A stretch of 10,615 bases of DNA from CAWHOW01 sp050013795 (GCA_050013795.1 JBEKEO010000089.1:1-10615); one strand, 5' to 3'; positions 1-6,940 are shown, numbered from the stretch's first letter. Translations and numbers: made by a program. Notes: generated by a model from the sequence alone, not told the origin.

Positions 1-1987
1 TACCAAATATTTCTTCCAGGTCTTCCCTGAAAATGACTTCTTTTTCAATCAATCGATTAGCTAGCTTTTCCAGTTTATCTCTATTCTCAATTAAAATTTG
101 TTTTGCACGTTGATAAGCATTCTCAATCAGAATGCTTAATTCTTCATCAATTGTTTTTGCAGTAGTTTCGCTATAAGGTTTTGAAAAAGCATATTCACTT
201 GCACCGGTAGAATCGTAATAACTGATGTTTCCAATTTTTTTATTCAACCCGAAATAAACTATCATAGCATAAGCCTGTTTTGTAATTTTCTCAAGGTCAT
301 TCAATGCGCCTGTAGAAATCTTCCCAAAAATAATTTCTTCAGATGCCCTACCGCCTAATGTTGCTGTGATATCATCCAGCATCTGCTCATATGTTGTGAT
401 CTGTCTTTCTTCGGGGAGATACCATGCGGCACCTAGCGCTTTTCCTCGTGGAACTATTGTTACCTTAATTAAAGGATGAGCATATTGAAGCATCCAGCTA
501 ACAGAGGCGTGACCTGCTTCATGGAATGCTATCACTTTCTTTTCATCCTGAGAAATAATCTTGCTGCGTTTTTCAAGCCCCCCAATAATACGGTCAATAG
601 CATCAAGGAAATCCTGCTTCTCAATTATTTTTTTATTGCTACGAGCAGCTATCAATGCTGATTCATTACATACATTGGCAATATCAGCACCGGAAAACCC
701 GGGTGTTTGTTTTGCAAGAAAATCTGTATCAACAGATGCATCAAGTTTGAGTGGACGTATATGAACTTTGAAAATAGCTTTTCTTTCTTCAAGATCGGGA
801 AGTTCTAAGTGTATCTGCCTGTCAAAGCGTCCTGCGCGCATCAATGCACGATCAAGAATATCAGCACGATTGGTGGCTGCAAGTATGATTACGCCTACAT
901 TTGTGCCAAAACCATCCATTTCTGTGAGTAACTGGTTCAGGGTATTTTCGCGCTCATCATTAGAACCTGTAAATTGGTTGCGCCCTCTGGCTCTGCCGAT
1001 AGCATCAATTTCATCAATAAAAATAATACATGGCGCCTTTTCCTTAGCCTGTTTGAAAAGATCTCTTACTCTAGAAGCACCCACGCCCACAAACATTTCA
1101 ACAAAATCGGAACCTGAAAGCGAGAAAAATGGAACTTTTGCTTCGCCTGCAACAGCTTTTGCCAGCAATGTTTTTCCTGTTCCCGGAGGACCTACAAGCA
1201 AGGCGCCTTTAGGAATCTTTCCTCCAAGTTCAGTATATTTTTTGGGATTCTTTAGAAAATCCACTATTTCCATCACTTCAACTTTTGCTTCTTCCAAGCC
1301 GGCAACATCGTTGAAATTAATATTAACCTGTGTATCCTTATCAAACAACTGTGCTTTTGATTTTCCAATACTGAATATTTGTCCGCCTCCTGCACCTCCA
1401 CCCATTCTTCGCATAATAAACATCCAAAAAACAATCAATACTCCAATAAGTAATGCCCAGTTAAGAATTTCATGACCCCAGTTGCTTTCAGTGTCATACT
1501 CTTGTTTCAGACTATCGAACTCATGCTTTGTTTTATTTAAACGAAAATTTGTTTTGATAGAATCAGACGAAACATTACTTTTAATATCATATAAAACATT
1601 ACTTTCTTCTTTTTCCAACTGTGCGTTGAATGTTTCATTTGATATATCAAAATTATAATGAGGGCCGCTATTTGCTGAACCACCTATTCCTTTGCTTAAA
1701 TCTTTATATTCCTTTTTTTTAAGGCTGTCCTTCTTTATATAAACATCGGCTCTTTCTTTATTAATAATAATAATCTTGTCAACATCGCCCCTGGCTAGCA
1801 TTGAAACAAAATCTTTTAAATTAGTTTTTTCTGAAGCCCCATTCCAGCTATAGAACTGTATAGCAAGAAAAATAACTGCTAATATTCCGTATATCCAATA
1901 GAAATTAAAACCGCCTTTGGGTTTCTTCAGGTTTGTATTGGGTTTGAAATTAGTATTTTTTTGTGGGTTGTCCTGGTTATCTGCCAT
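1..1987 (-). CDS. ftsH: ATP-dependent zinc metalloprotease FtsH (3' end beyond window)
   Basis: FtsH is a membrane-anchored AAA+ protease that extracts and degrades unstable or misassembled membrane and cytosolic proteins. The start at 1987 gives MADNQDNPQK and about 662 codons before the window edge, so only the extreme C-terminus is missing. A first membrane segment lies near residues 28-46, followed by a periplasmic domain and a second membrane segment near 177-195. A glycine-rich linker precedes the AAA domain. Walker A GPPGTGKT is at 266-273 and Walker B ends at D325-E326. The second region of homology reads ATNRADILDRALMRAGRFD and carries the arginine finger. The zinc site HEAGH is at 489-493, with the likely third ligand D564 in TGALNDLEKI. 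It follows rsfS after 81 bp and is probably co-transcribed with it. The plus-strand open frames across this region are its antisense shadows. Identification is secure. Confidence 0.98.
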   Translation of the reverse strand, partial: MADNQDNPQKNTNFKPNTNLKKPKGGFNFYWIYGILAVIFLAIQFYSWNGASEKTNLKDFVSMLARGDVDKIIIINKERADVYIKKDSLKKKEYKDLSKGIGGSANSGPHYNFDISNETFNAQLEKEESNVLYDIKSNVSSDSIKTNFRLNKTKHEFDSLKQEYDTESNWGHEILNWALLIGVLIVFWMFIMRRMGGGAGGGQIFSIGKSKAQLFDKDTQVNINFNDVAGLEEAKVEVMEIVDFLKNPKKYTELGGKIPKGALLVGPPGTGKTLLAKAVAGEAKVPFFSLSGSDFVEMFVGVGASRVRDLFKQAKEKAPCIIFIDEIDAIGRARGRNQFTGSNDERENTLNQLLTEMDGFGTNVGVIILAATNRADILDRALMRAGRFDRQIHLELPDLEERKAIFKVHIRPLKLDASVDTDFLAKQTPGFSGADIANVCNESALIAARSNKKIIEKQDFLDAIDRIIGGLEKRSKIISQDEKKVIAFHEAGHASVSWMLQYAHPLIKVTIVPRGKALGAAWYLPEERQITTYEQMLDDITATLGGRASEEIIFGKISTGALNDLEKITKQAYAMIVYFGLNKKIGNISYYDSTGASEYAFSKPYSETTAKTIDEELSILIENAYQRAKQILIENRDKLEKLANRLIEKEVIFREDLEEIFG

Positions 1988-2008
1988 TATCCGTTTATTT
2001 AATCTTTC

Positions 2009-2039
2009 ATCGCTTAAAGACATTTCAAGCGATTTTTTT
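2009..2039 (+). terminator. hairpin with T-tract in the rsfS-ftsH gap
   Basis: ATCGCTT (2009-2015) and AAGCGAT (2027-2033) form a perfect 7-bp stem with an 11-nt loop, followed by seven T on the plus strand. As a terminator it points opposite to both adjacent genes. Read on the minus strand it lies in the leader just upstream of ftsH and has no T-tract behind it. It could stop antisense transcription entering rsfS, or be a leader hairpin affecting ftsH. The structure is visible; its role is inferred. Confidence 0.4.
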
Positions 2040-2068
2040 ATTGATAAATTATTCTTTTTAATTAATTA

Positions 2069-2449
2069 TTAGTTATCCGATGCAACATTGATGGTTTCTG
2101 CATCAGCCCATAGATTCTCTATCTGGAAGAAGTTACGTGTGTTTTCCTGAAAAATATGAACAACTACATCAACGTAATCAAGTAATATCCACTCTGCATT
2201 CTGAACACCTTCTTTGTGCCATGGTTTAAGTCCGACAGCATTCCGAACTTCATCTTCAACCGATTCTGCAATAGCCTGCACCTGAATATTTGATGTGCCA
2301 TGACACACAATAAAATAATCAGTTACAGCATGCGGAATGTCCTTTAACTTCAAACTTACAATATTCTTCCCTTTTTTATCCTGTATCCCTTTTATGATAA
2401 TTTCAGTCAATAATTCAGAACTTTCAGCTTTCTTTTTCCTTTTAGCCAT
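2069..2449 (-). CDS. rsfS: ribosomal silencing factor RsfS (Iojap/YbeB family)
   Basis: Members of this family bind ribosomal protein uL14 on the large subunit and block joining of the subunits, lowering translation when nutrients are short. The 126-residue protein has the usual family length. A lysine-rich N-terminus is followed by the core: DYFIVCHGTSNIQVQAIA at residues 44-61, the diagnostic WHKEG near 77-81, AEWILLDYVDVVVHIF at 85-100, and a C-terminal FFQIENLWADAE. The start ATG at 2449 gives MAKRKKK; no better in-frame start is needed. It lies upstream of ftsH in the same direction and divergent from birA, an arrangement familiar in Bacteroidetes. A -7-type box about 26 bases upstream is a plausible promoter for the rsfS-ftsH unit. 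Confidence 0.96.
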   Translation of the reverse strand: MAKRKKKAESSELLTEIIIKGIQDKKGKNIVSLKLKDIPHAVTDYFIVCHGTSNIQVQAIAESVEDEVRNAVGLKPWHKEGVQNAEWILLDYVDVVVHIFQENTRNFFQIENLWADAETINVASDN

Positions 2450-2459
2450 TCAATATATC

Positions 2460-2467
2460 TATATTTG
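2460..2467 (+). promoter_or_regulatory. candidate -7 box for birA
   Basis: The plus strand reads TATATTTG, a match to TAnnTTTG, predicting a transcript that starts near 2474 with a leader of about 80 bases before birA. It sits only 7 bp from the oppositely oriented rsfS box, so the two promoters would be mutually exclusive or coupled. A -33 TTG is not evident. Confidence 0.45.
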
Positions 2468-2474
2468 TAACGTG

Positions 2475-2482
2475 CAAAAATA
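2475..2482 (-). promoter_or_regulatory. candidate -7 box for rsfS-ftsH
   Basis: On the minus strand this reads TATTTTTG, a match to the Bacteroidetes TAnnTTTG -7 element, placing a start site near 2468, about 20 bases before the rsfS ATG. No clear -33 TTG is seen at the expected distance, so the call rests on one box. Confidence 0.45.
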
Positions 2483-2553
2483 AGAAAATAATTAATATAA
2501 ATCATAGCTTATTCCTTATCATTCAAAATAGTAATGAAGAATATATAATTTAA

Positions 2554-3300
2554 ATGATAGGCTCTCATATTATAGAAATTGAAGAAACTCAATCGACCAA
2601 TCGATATGCTTCTGAATTGATTAGCACTAATGGTCTTGAAGAAGGGACTGTAATATCAGCTAAGTTTCAGTATGCAGGTAAAGGGACCGGTGATAACAGT
2701 TGGGAAAGCGAGAAAGGGAAAAATCTTTTAATAAGCATTATTCTGAAACCCGAGTTCCTTCCTCTTAATCGCCAGTTCATGCTTAATGTTATTGCTTCTC
2801 TTGGATTCTATGATATGCTAAAGCAATTAACTGGCAATAATGAATCAATCAGGATAAAATGGCCAAATGATGTTTATGCTGGCAATAAAAAAATAGCAGG
2901 GATGCTTGTCGAGAATGCTATAATGGGAGATACATTCATGTATACTATATTAGGAATAGGAATAAATATTAATCAGGAGGTATTTGTAAGTAATGCAGCG
3001 AATCCCATATCGCTAAAGAACATTACCGGGAAAGATTATAACATACAGGAATGCCTCTCACTGCTTTGTTCTAAGATGGATAAAAGGTACATACAACTGA
3101 AGGAAATGCATATTGATGCTCTCACGGAAGAGTACATTTCTTTGCTTTACCGCAAGAGTGAAGAGGCAAAGTATATATATAAGGGACAAACGATTTCGGC
3201 TACTATCATCAATATTTCAATGGAGGGCAAACTTATACTGAGAACTCAGCAAAACAAAATAGTAGAATGCGATTTTAAAGAAGTTGAATTTGTAATATGA
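2554..3300 (+). CDS. birA: biotin--[acetyl-CoA-carboxylase] ligase (class I, no DNA-binding domain)
   Basis: The enzyme activates biotin with ATP to biotinyl-AMP and attaches it to the lysine of biotin carboxyl carrier domains, needed for fatty acid synthesis. The 248-residue protein begins directly with the catalytic domain (SHIIEIEETQSTNRYASE), so it lacks the repressor helix-turn-helix of E. coli BirA. The biotinyl-AMP loop is QYAGKGTGDNSWES (from residue 39), which is less arginine-rich than the usual GRGRRGRxW but keeps the pattern. The hallmark KWPND is at 102-106, followed by the conserved lysine 113 in KKIAGMLVE and by LGIGININ. A short C-terminal SH3-like domain (GQTISATIINISMEGKLIL) ends the protein. 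It is transcribed divergently from rsfS. A hairpin with a T-tract follows the stop codon by 32 bp. Confidence 0.96.
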   Translation: MIGSHIIEIEETQSTNRYASELISTNGLEEGTVISAKFQYAGKGTGDNSWESEKGKNLLISIILKPEFLPLNRQFMLNVIASLGFYDMLKQLTGNNESIRIKWPNDVYAGNKKIAGMLVENAIMGDTFMYTILGIGININQEVFVSNAANPISLKNITGKDYNIQECLSLLCSKMDKRYIQLKEMHIDALTEEYISLLYRKSEEAKYIYKGQTISATIINISMEGKLILRTQQNKIVECDFKEVEFVI

Positions 3301-3332
3301 GAAATAAATATAAACAGTGTATTTGAAGTGAT

Positions 3333-3364
3333 CTCGGGGCGATTCCGATAGCTTCCGAGTTTTT
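3333..3364 (+). terminator. birA terminator-like hairpin
   Basis: CTCGG (3333-3337) pairs with CCGAG (3355-3359); two G-T wobbles extend the stem, and TTTTT follows. It lies 32 bp past the birA stop. The C/G-rich arms resemble dispersed palindromic repeats of Bacteroidetes, so it may be a repeat reused as a terminator. Confidence 0.55.
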
Positions 3365-3387
3365 CCGACTTAATCTTTAAACTTCCC

Positions 3388-3402
3388 TATTATCAGGCCT
3401 TT
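3388..3402 (+). repeat. 15-bp repeat upstream of int (copy 1)
   Basis: TATTATCAGGCCTTT matches 4842-4856 (TATTATCAAGCCTTT) at 14 of 15 positions, so the motif lies on both sides of the integrase gene. Its right part, GCCTTTTAATT (3397-3407), recurs exactly at 5026-5036 before the next gene. Candidate arm-type recombinase or excisionase binding sites; function inferred. Confidence 0.45.
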
Positions 3403-3417
3403 TAATTTTTTCACTCA

Positions 3418-3477
3418 GAACAAATCGGCATTTTGTTCGTATCTTTTTAATTAAAAGATGTACCCATAGATGTACCC
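3418..3477 (+). promoter_or_regulatory. cluster of inverted and direct repeats before int
   Basis: Three structures are packed here. GAACAAA (3418-3424) and TTTGTTC (3432-3438) are an inverted repeat with a 7-nt spacer. ATCTTTT and AAAAGAT form a second inverted repeat at 3441-3459. AGATGTACCC occurs twice in direct orientation (3456-3465 and 3468-3477), 12 bp apart, and TGTACC recurs a third time at 3492-3497 inside the int promoter. Such a cluster suits an operator or the arm sites of an attachment region. Confidence 0.45.
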
Positions 3478-3492
3478 TGTAATATATTATGT

Positions 3493-3502
3493 GTACCTTT
3501 GC
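3493..3502 (+). promoter_or_regulatory. int promoter -7 box / possible att core
   Basis: The ten bases read GTACCTTTGC. The inner TACCTTTG (3494-3501) is a perfect TAnnTTTG box, which puts the transcript start near 3507, about 10 bases before the ATG at 3518. The full ten bases also fit GTAnnTTTGC, the core sequence known from CTnDOT attachment sites. The two consensus sequences overlap, so the match alone cannot tell promoter from crossover site. No second exact copy was found to the right. Confidence 0.5.
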
Positions 3503-3517
3503 AGCAAAAGAAAGAAC

Positions 3518-4777
3518 ATGGCAACAACCCGTATAGTATTACGAAAAAACAAGACCAATAAACGTGGTCTAGCTCCTCTCTATATTCGAATCTCCAAAAA
3601 TAAGAAATCTTCTTTTATCTCCACAGGCATTTATATTGAGCCTAATCAATGGAACTCAAACAAGGATTTGGTAAGGAGTAATCATGATAATTATGAGCGC
3701 CTGAACAGCTATCTTCAGCAAAAATTAGCCGATGCTCTTGATGCAACTCTTAAAGCTGAAAGGAATTCAAAATATGTTCCGGCAAAAACTCTTAAGGCCC
3801 AGGTGATGGGTGATGATCCGGTACCCTTTTTCCCTTTCGCCGACAAGTTTATTAAGACATATGAGGCTAAGGGCAAAATAGGAACGCATAAACGATTTGC
3901 TGCTGTTATTTCAAAAATGAAAAAGTTTTGTGATGAACACAAATTCACTTTTAATGATCTCACACTTGAATTTCTAAAAGAATATGAAAATTATCTTCGG
4001 CAAGAACCCTATAAAAACTCTGTGAACACTATCAATGCAAATTTCAGATGCATTAGGAGAATCATTAATGAAGCTATACTTCAGGATAAAATTGAATATG
4101 CATTAAATCCATTTCTTAAATACAGGGCAACATCCATATCTACTGAAAAAGTATTCCTTACAGAAGAGGAGCTGGCAAAAATTGAAAATTACGCATTGGA
4201 GCCCGGCTCCATGAAATACCATCACCGCAATATGTATATTTTTGCTTGTTATGCCGGTGGCATCCGTATTTCTGATTTAATTCAGTTAAAATGGGAAAAT
4301 TATGATGGCAAACATGTTTTGCTTACTACTCAAAAGACCGGCAGTGTTGTTTCTATATTGCTTCCTGAGAAGGCCAAAAAGATAATTGAAGAGTACAGGA
4401 ATGAAGATATCAAAAAAGATGATTTTATTTTTCCATTTCTTGATAAATCCGATGACCTTAAAAATCCTAAAATTCTTCTTTCCCGCATTTCATCAATAAC
4501 ATCATATACAAACAATGATTTGAAAGATATTGGTAATAAACTTGAACTAGGAAAGCATATTCATTTTCACACCAGCCGTCATACCTGGGCTACGCGTGCA
4601 CTTAAAAAGGGGATGCGAATCGAATACGTTTCAAAGCTAATGGGTCATTCTTCAATCAGGACTACTCAGGTATATGCGAAAATCGTCAATGCTGATCTGG
4701 ACAAAGCGATGGAAGTTTTTGATGAAAAACCTGAATTGCCTAAAAAGCCTCCTCGTAAGACTAAAAAATCTACCTGA
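3518..4777 (+). CDS. site-specific tyrosine recombinase (integrase)
   Basis: This enzyme would cut and rejoin DNA through a 3'-phosphotyrosine link to integrate and excise the element. With the start at 3518 (MATTRIVLRKNKTNKRG) it has 419 residues, a normal length for Bacteroidetes element integrases. The longer frame from 3470 is rejected because the -7 box at 3494-3501 would lie inside it and MYPVIYYVYLCSKRKN is unlike family N-termini. An arm-type DNA-binding domain covers about residues 1-90, a helical core-binding domain about 105-205, and the catalytic domain about 215-400. All expected catalytic residues are present: R250 (GGIRISDL), K273 (TQKTG), H351 and R354 (HTSRHTWAT), H377 (LMGHSS) and nucleophile Y386 (TTQVYAKI). 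The C-terminal tail is lysine- and proline-rich. It appears intact. Confidence 0.95.
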   Translation: MATTRIVLRKNKTNKRGLAPLYIRISKNKKSSFISTGIYIEPNQWNSNKDLVRSNHDNYERLNSYLQQKLADALDATLKAERNSKYVPAKTLKAQVMGDDPVPFFPFADKFIKTYEAKGKIGTHKRFAAVISKMKKFCDEHKFTFNDLTLEFLKEYENYLRQEPYKNSVNTINANFRCIRRIINEAILQDKIEYALNPFLKYRATSISTEKVFLTEEELAKIENYALEPGSMKYHHRNMYIFACYAGGIRISDLIQLKWENYDGKHVLLTTQKTGSVVSILLPEKAKKIIEEYRNEDIKKDDFIFPFLDKSDDLKNPKILLSRISSITSYTNNDLKDIGNKLELGKHIHFHTSRHTWATRALKKGMRIEYVSKLMGHSSIRTTQVYAKIVNADLDKAMEVFDEKPELPKKPPRKTKKST

Positions 4778-4779
4778 GT

Positions 4780-4798
4780 TTATCATTTTTGTTGATAA
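4780..4798 (+). terminator. weak hairpin after int
   Basis: TTATCA (4780-4785) and TGATAA (4793-4798) form a 6-bp A/T stem just after the integrase stop. TTATCA recurs at about 4813, 4844 and 4866 in this spacer, so the sequence may be a protein-binding motif rather than a terminator. Confidence 0.3.
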
Positions 4799-4841
4799 CT
4801 TTTCTCTTGCTGATTATCAATTAATTAATTCTACACCCCTT

Positions 4842-4856
4842 TATTATCAAGCCTTT
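4842..4856 (+). repeat. 15-bp repeat downstream of int (copy 2)
   Basis: TATTATCAAGCCTTT is the partner of 3388-3402, with one mismatch. It lies 64 bp past the integrase stop, in a spacer holding further ATTATCA copies. The two copies bracket the integrase gene in the same orientation. Confidence 0.45.
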
Positions 4857-4882
4857 CAGCACCATTATCATTTTATTAACAA

Positions 4883-4915
4883 TTGCTTTTCACTTCCGAC
4901 TTCTTCTTATTTTTG
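4883..4915 (+). promoter_or_regulatory. candidate promoter for the 5037-6125 gene
   Basis: TTG (4883-4885) and TATTTTTG (4908-4915, matching TAnnTTTG) are 22 bases apart, slightly longer than the usual spacing in Bacteroidetes. A transcript would start near 4922 and carry a leader of about 115 bases. Confidence 0.35.
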
Positions 4916-5036
4916 CTTTAAATCCGGTTAGCTTTTTTGATTTTATTTTCAATTCTTGCTGTAATGCCGTTTCTTTTTTGCAGTCTGGAATTATAGTGCC
5001 CTCCGGTACATACTAACGATATAAAGCCTTTTAATT

Positions 5037-6125
5037 ATGCAAAAACTTGAAACCAATAAAACTAGCGATTTTACTGTGTTCAGGCAAGTTCTCAGAGGGA
5101 TATTCAACCCTCTTACCGTGTCAAAATCAACATACAGATCTGCTTTTTCTCTTGTACGTTCAGCAAATACCAATATAGTTTGTTCTGCACCCACAAAGGA
5201 AGAAGCCCTGAATTCTATTAGTTCTAGCGATTTAACCCTTTTAGGCTATTACTCCAATAGTGATATGGATATTTCTTTTTCCCAGGATACCGGACTAAAA
5301 ACTTATCAGGCCGTCATTAAGCCAAAGGTGGTATACTCGCTTAACGAAGACATATCTCTTCCTGATCCACCGGACGAACGTGCAAACTACTATCTGGATT
5401 TTTTTGCTGACGAGTTGGAACGTATAAAAATTCGCGCCGAAAAGAATTTGGTTGTCGCTCCTTCTGAAAAAAAAGTTCGTTCCTATTCCTATTGTAATTA
5501 TCAATTACTTGATAAACTATTTCATGAATCCCGCATTTATTTTAATACTCTCAGCACAAAATCCAATTCAAAAGTTAATCCATCTGATCTTTATATAATT
5601 TATATCCTTAATCTTTTTATTATCCGCAGCCTTGTTTTTTACTATAAGTTTTTTAAGCCCTACCTTGATATTAAGCCTATATCTGAAGAATCCCTTCGCC
5701 TTACCTTTCAGAAAGAAATTCCTCGCATCCTAAAATATCCTTGGCTTTTTATTCAGCGGCCACCTCTTTATGAAGTGCTGAACGATAGTCCAACTCAAGC
5801 TTGTGAAGTCAATCCTTCATATCAAAAAGCACCATCTTCTGAAAAACCTGAAATTCCTGATACATTACTGAAAGAAGCTTTAGAGATGATTCAACTGAAA
5901 GGATGCATTAAATTGAATTGCAATAAGAATAAGTTCCTGGCTGAAATATATAAGATGCGTTATGATAAGGATCCTGATGGCAAAACCATTTTCTCAGCTG
6001 AACGAAAAAAACTTTTGCAGCTTCTTTCTTTTATTGTAACGGATGAAGAAGGAAATCCTTTAAATCCTTCAACCATCAATACTGTCACTAAGCCATCAAA
6101 CATAAAGAAAAGACCTGGGAAGTAA
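5037..6125 (+). CDS. hypothetical protein of the element (362 residues)
   Basis: I do not recognise this protein firmly. It starts MQKLETNKTSDFTVF and has no signal peptide. A segment at about 98-170 alternates charged and aromatic residues (ANYYLDFFADELERIKIRAE). A hydrophobic stretch at about 184-204 (DLYIIYILNLFIIRSLVFYY) could be one membrane helix or a buried helix. A proline-rich linker at about 250-275 leads to a C-terminal domain (LNCNKNKFLAEIYKMRY, then DEEGNPLNPSTINTV) that looks like a small helical, possibly DNA-binding fold. The overall pattern vaguely recalls RteC-type regulators of Bacteroides conjugative elements, but this is weak. The stop is followed by about 75 bp and then the GGTNACC array. 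The gene stands alone between long spacers, so it is probably its own transcription unit. Confidence 0.75.
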   Translation: MQKLETNKTSDFTVFRQVLRGIFNPLTVSKSTYRSAFSLVRSANTNIVCSAPTKEEALNSISSSDLTLLGYYSNSDMDISFSQDTGLKTYQAVIKPKVVYSLNEDISLPDPPDERANYYLDFFADELERIKIRAEKNLVVAPSEKKVRSYSYCNYQLLDKLFHESRIYFNTLSTKSNSKVNPSDLYIIYILNLFIIRSLVFYYKFFKPYLDIKPISEESLRLTFQKEIPRILKYPWLFIQRPPLYEVLNDSPTQACEVNPSYQKAPSSEKPEIPDTLLKEALEMIQLKGCIKLNCNKNKFLAEIYKMRYDKDPDGKTIFSAERKKLLQLLSFIVTDEEGNPLNPSTINTVTKPSNIKKRPGK

Positions 6126-6285
6126 AATTATTACAAAATACTTTTTCTTTTTTATCCTTTTGCTTTCTTATACTCCTTGGCGAGTGGCCTAAAATAGTAA
6201 GGTCACTTCTTTAAAAATTAAGGTCACCCGACGGTCACTCCAAATTTCGTTTTTTTCAAATCTCATTCTTTCAATCACTTATAAT

Positions 6286-6321
6286 AAAAGTGGTGACCTT
6301 TTCATTTTGGGTCACCATTTT
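6286..6321 (+). repeat. GGTGACC hairpin 1
   Basis: TGGTGACC (6291-6298) pairs with GGTCACCA (6310-6317); four further A-T pairs lie beyond a bulged G6290. The loop is 11 nt (TTTTCATTTTG). It has the same stem core and loop length as the hairpin at 6417-6457 but a different loop sequence. Confidence 0.75.
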
Positions 6322-6416
6322 GTTCTTTTTTATTTCACTTTTGGCACAACTTTTGTACTATCATTGTTAACTATTAATTATTCAACTCTATATATTTTCC
6401 GCCTCATTTATCAATT

Positions 6417-6457
6417 AAAAAAATGGTGACCTCTCATACTTAGGTCACCATTTTTTT
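6417..6457 (+). terminator. GGTGACC hairpin 2, perfect 15-bp stem with A- and T-tracts
   Basis: Bases 6417-6431 pair without a mismatch to 6443-6457. Seven A precede the left GGTGACC and eight T follow the right GGTCACCA, around the 11-nt loop TCTCATACTTA. The shape is that of a bidirectional intrinsic terminator. It also consists of array motifs, so it may be a protein-binding palindrome. Confidence 0.6.
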
Positions 6458-6542
6458 TGAAGGTCACCACCATTCTTGATATTCCTTTGTATTCAGTTTT
6501 TCGTTGCAACAAAAAACAGATAAGCCTTTATTCCTTTTCCGT

Positions 6543-6590
6543 CCCCTTGCTCGCAGGGGGACAGGCTGCAAGGCAGCCAGGGGGTATAAT
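6543..6590 (+). repeat. palindromic G/C-rich repeat, copy 1
   Basis: CCCC-TTGCTCGCA-GGGG is followed by GGCTGC-AAG-GCAGCC (6564-6578), a perfect 6-bp hairpin, and ends CAGGGGGTATAAT. Its G/C content stands out from the A/T-rich surroundings. It shares TTGCTCGCAGG and the AGGGGGT end with the copy inside the primase gene. It sits 45 bp before the helix-turn-helix gene. Confidence 0.65.
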
Positions 6591-6634
6591 GCTTAAAAAA
6601 TAAAATAAACGTTAAACTTAATACAAAGAATCAC

Positions 6635-6934
6635 ATGGAAGTAATAACAATCACATCCGAAGCTTTTCAGAAAATAACCGAAAGGTTAGAGAACATGGAA
6701 AAATATTTTAAACATTTTGCGATGAAGCAGCCTTTATCCGAGCAGTGTCTAGATGTTGAAGAAGTATGCCAATTTCTTAAAATCTCTAAGCGTACCCTTC
6801 AAAAATATCGTATGAAAGGTATGATCACCTATTCTCAGGCAGAAGGGAAAATTTACATTTTCGCATCCGACCTCGAAGAATTCATTAGAAACCACACCCG
6901 TAAAGCTTTTGCCAAACCTCAAAAGCAATTATAA
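6635..6934 (+). CDS. helix-turn-helix DNA-binding protein (excisionase-like, HTH_17 type)
   Basis: The 99-residue protein has a short coiled N-terminus (MEVITITSEAFQKITERLE) and a MerR/excisionase-type helix-turn-helix at about residues 39-68: LDVEEVCQFLKISKRTLQKY, then the wing RMKGMITYSQAEGKIYIFAS and a final helix DLEEFIRNH. Proteins of this size and pattern are common next to primase genes on Bacteroidetes integrative elements, where they act as excision or transcription factors. The A-rich leader before the ATG has no clear Shine-Dalgarno. The nearest -7-like box (TTCCTTTG, 6482-6489) matches 7 of 8 positions. It is the obvious candidate to bind one of the flanking motif arrays, but the sequence does not prove that. 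It is separated from the primase gene by a 434-bp spacer filled with repeats. Confidence 0.9.
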   Translation: MEVITITSEAFQKITERLENMEKYFKHFAMKQPLSEQCLDVEEVCQFLKISKRTLQKYRMKGMITYSQAEGKIYIFASDLEEFIRNHTRKAFAKPQKQL

Positions 6935-6940
6935 TCCCAA

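Larger units (their letters stand above)
6201..6468 (+). repeat. GGTNACC motif array
   Basis: Eight sites occur in 268 bp. Six are full GGTNACC: 6222, 6292, 6310, 6425, 6443 and 6462. Two are GGTCACT: 6201 and 6233. Several carry the extended context TAAGGTCAC or ATGGTGACC. Four form two inverted pairs (6292/6310 and 6425/6443) that fold into hairpins. The rest of the 509-bp gap between 6126 and 6634 is A/T-rich with no credible gene. Plausible roles are operator sites for the neighbouring helix-turn-helix protein or origin iterons for the primase. Confidence 0.8.

Noticed and set aside
476..1475. Three plus-strand open frames opposite ftsH
   Set aside because: They are antisense to a highly conserved AAA protease frame with all motifs intact, and their translations have no family features.
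3470..3517. Sixteen-residue N-terminal extension of the integrase
   Set aside because: The -7 box at 3494-3501 falls inside it, and family members begin at a sequence like MATTRIVLRKN, so the start at 3518 is preferred.
4674..4931. 85-residue plus-strand frame overlapping the end of int
   Set aside because: It lies half in the integrase gene in another frame and half in A/T-rich spacer, with no recognisable features.
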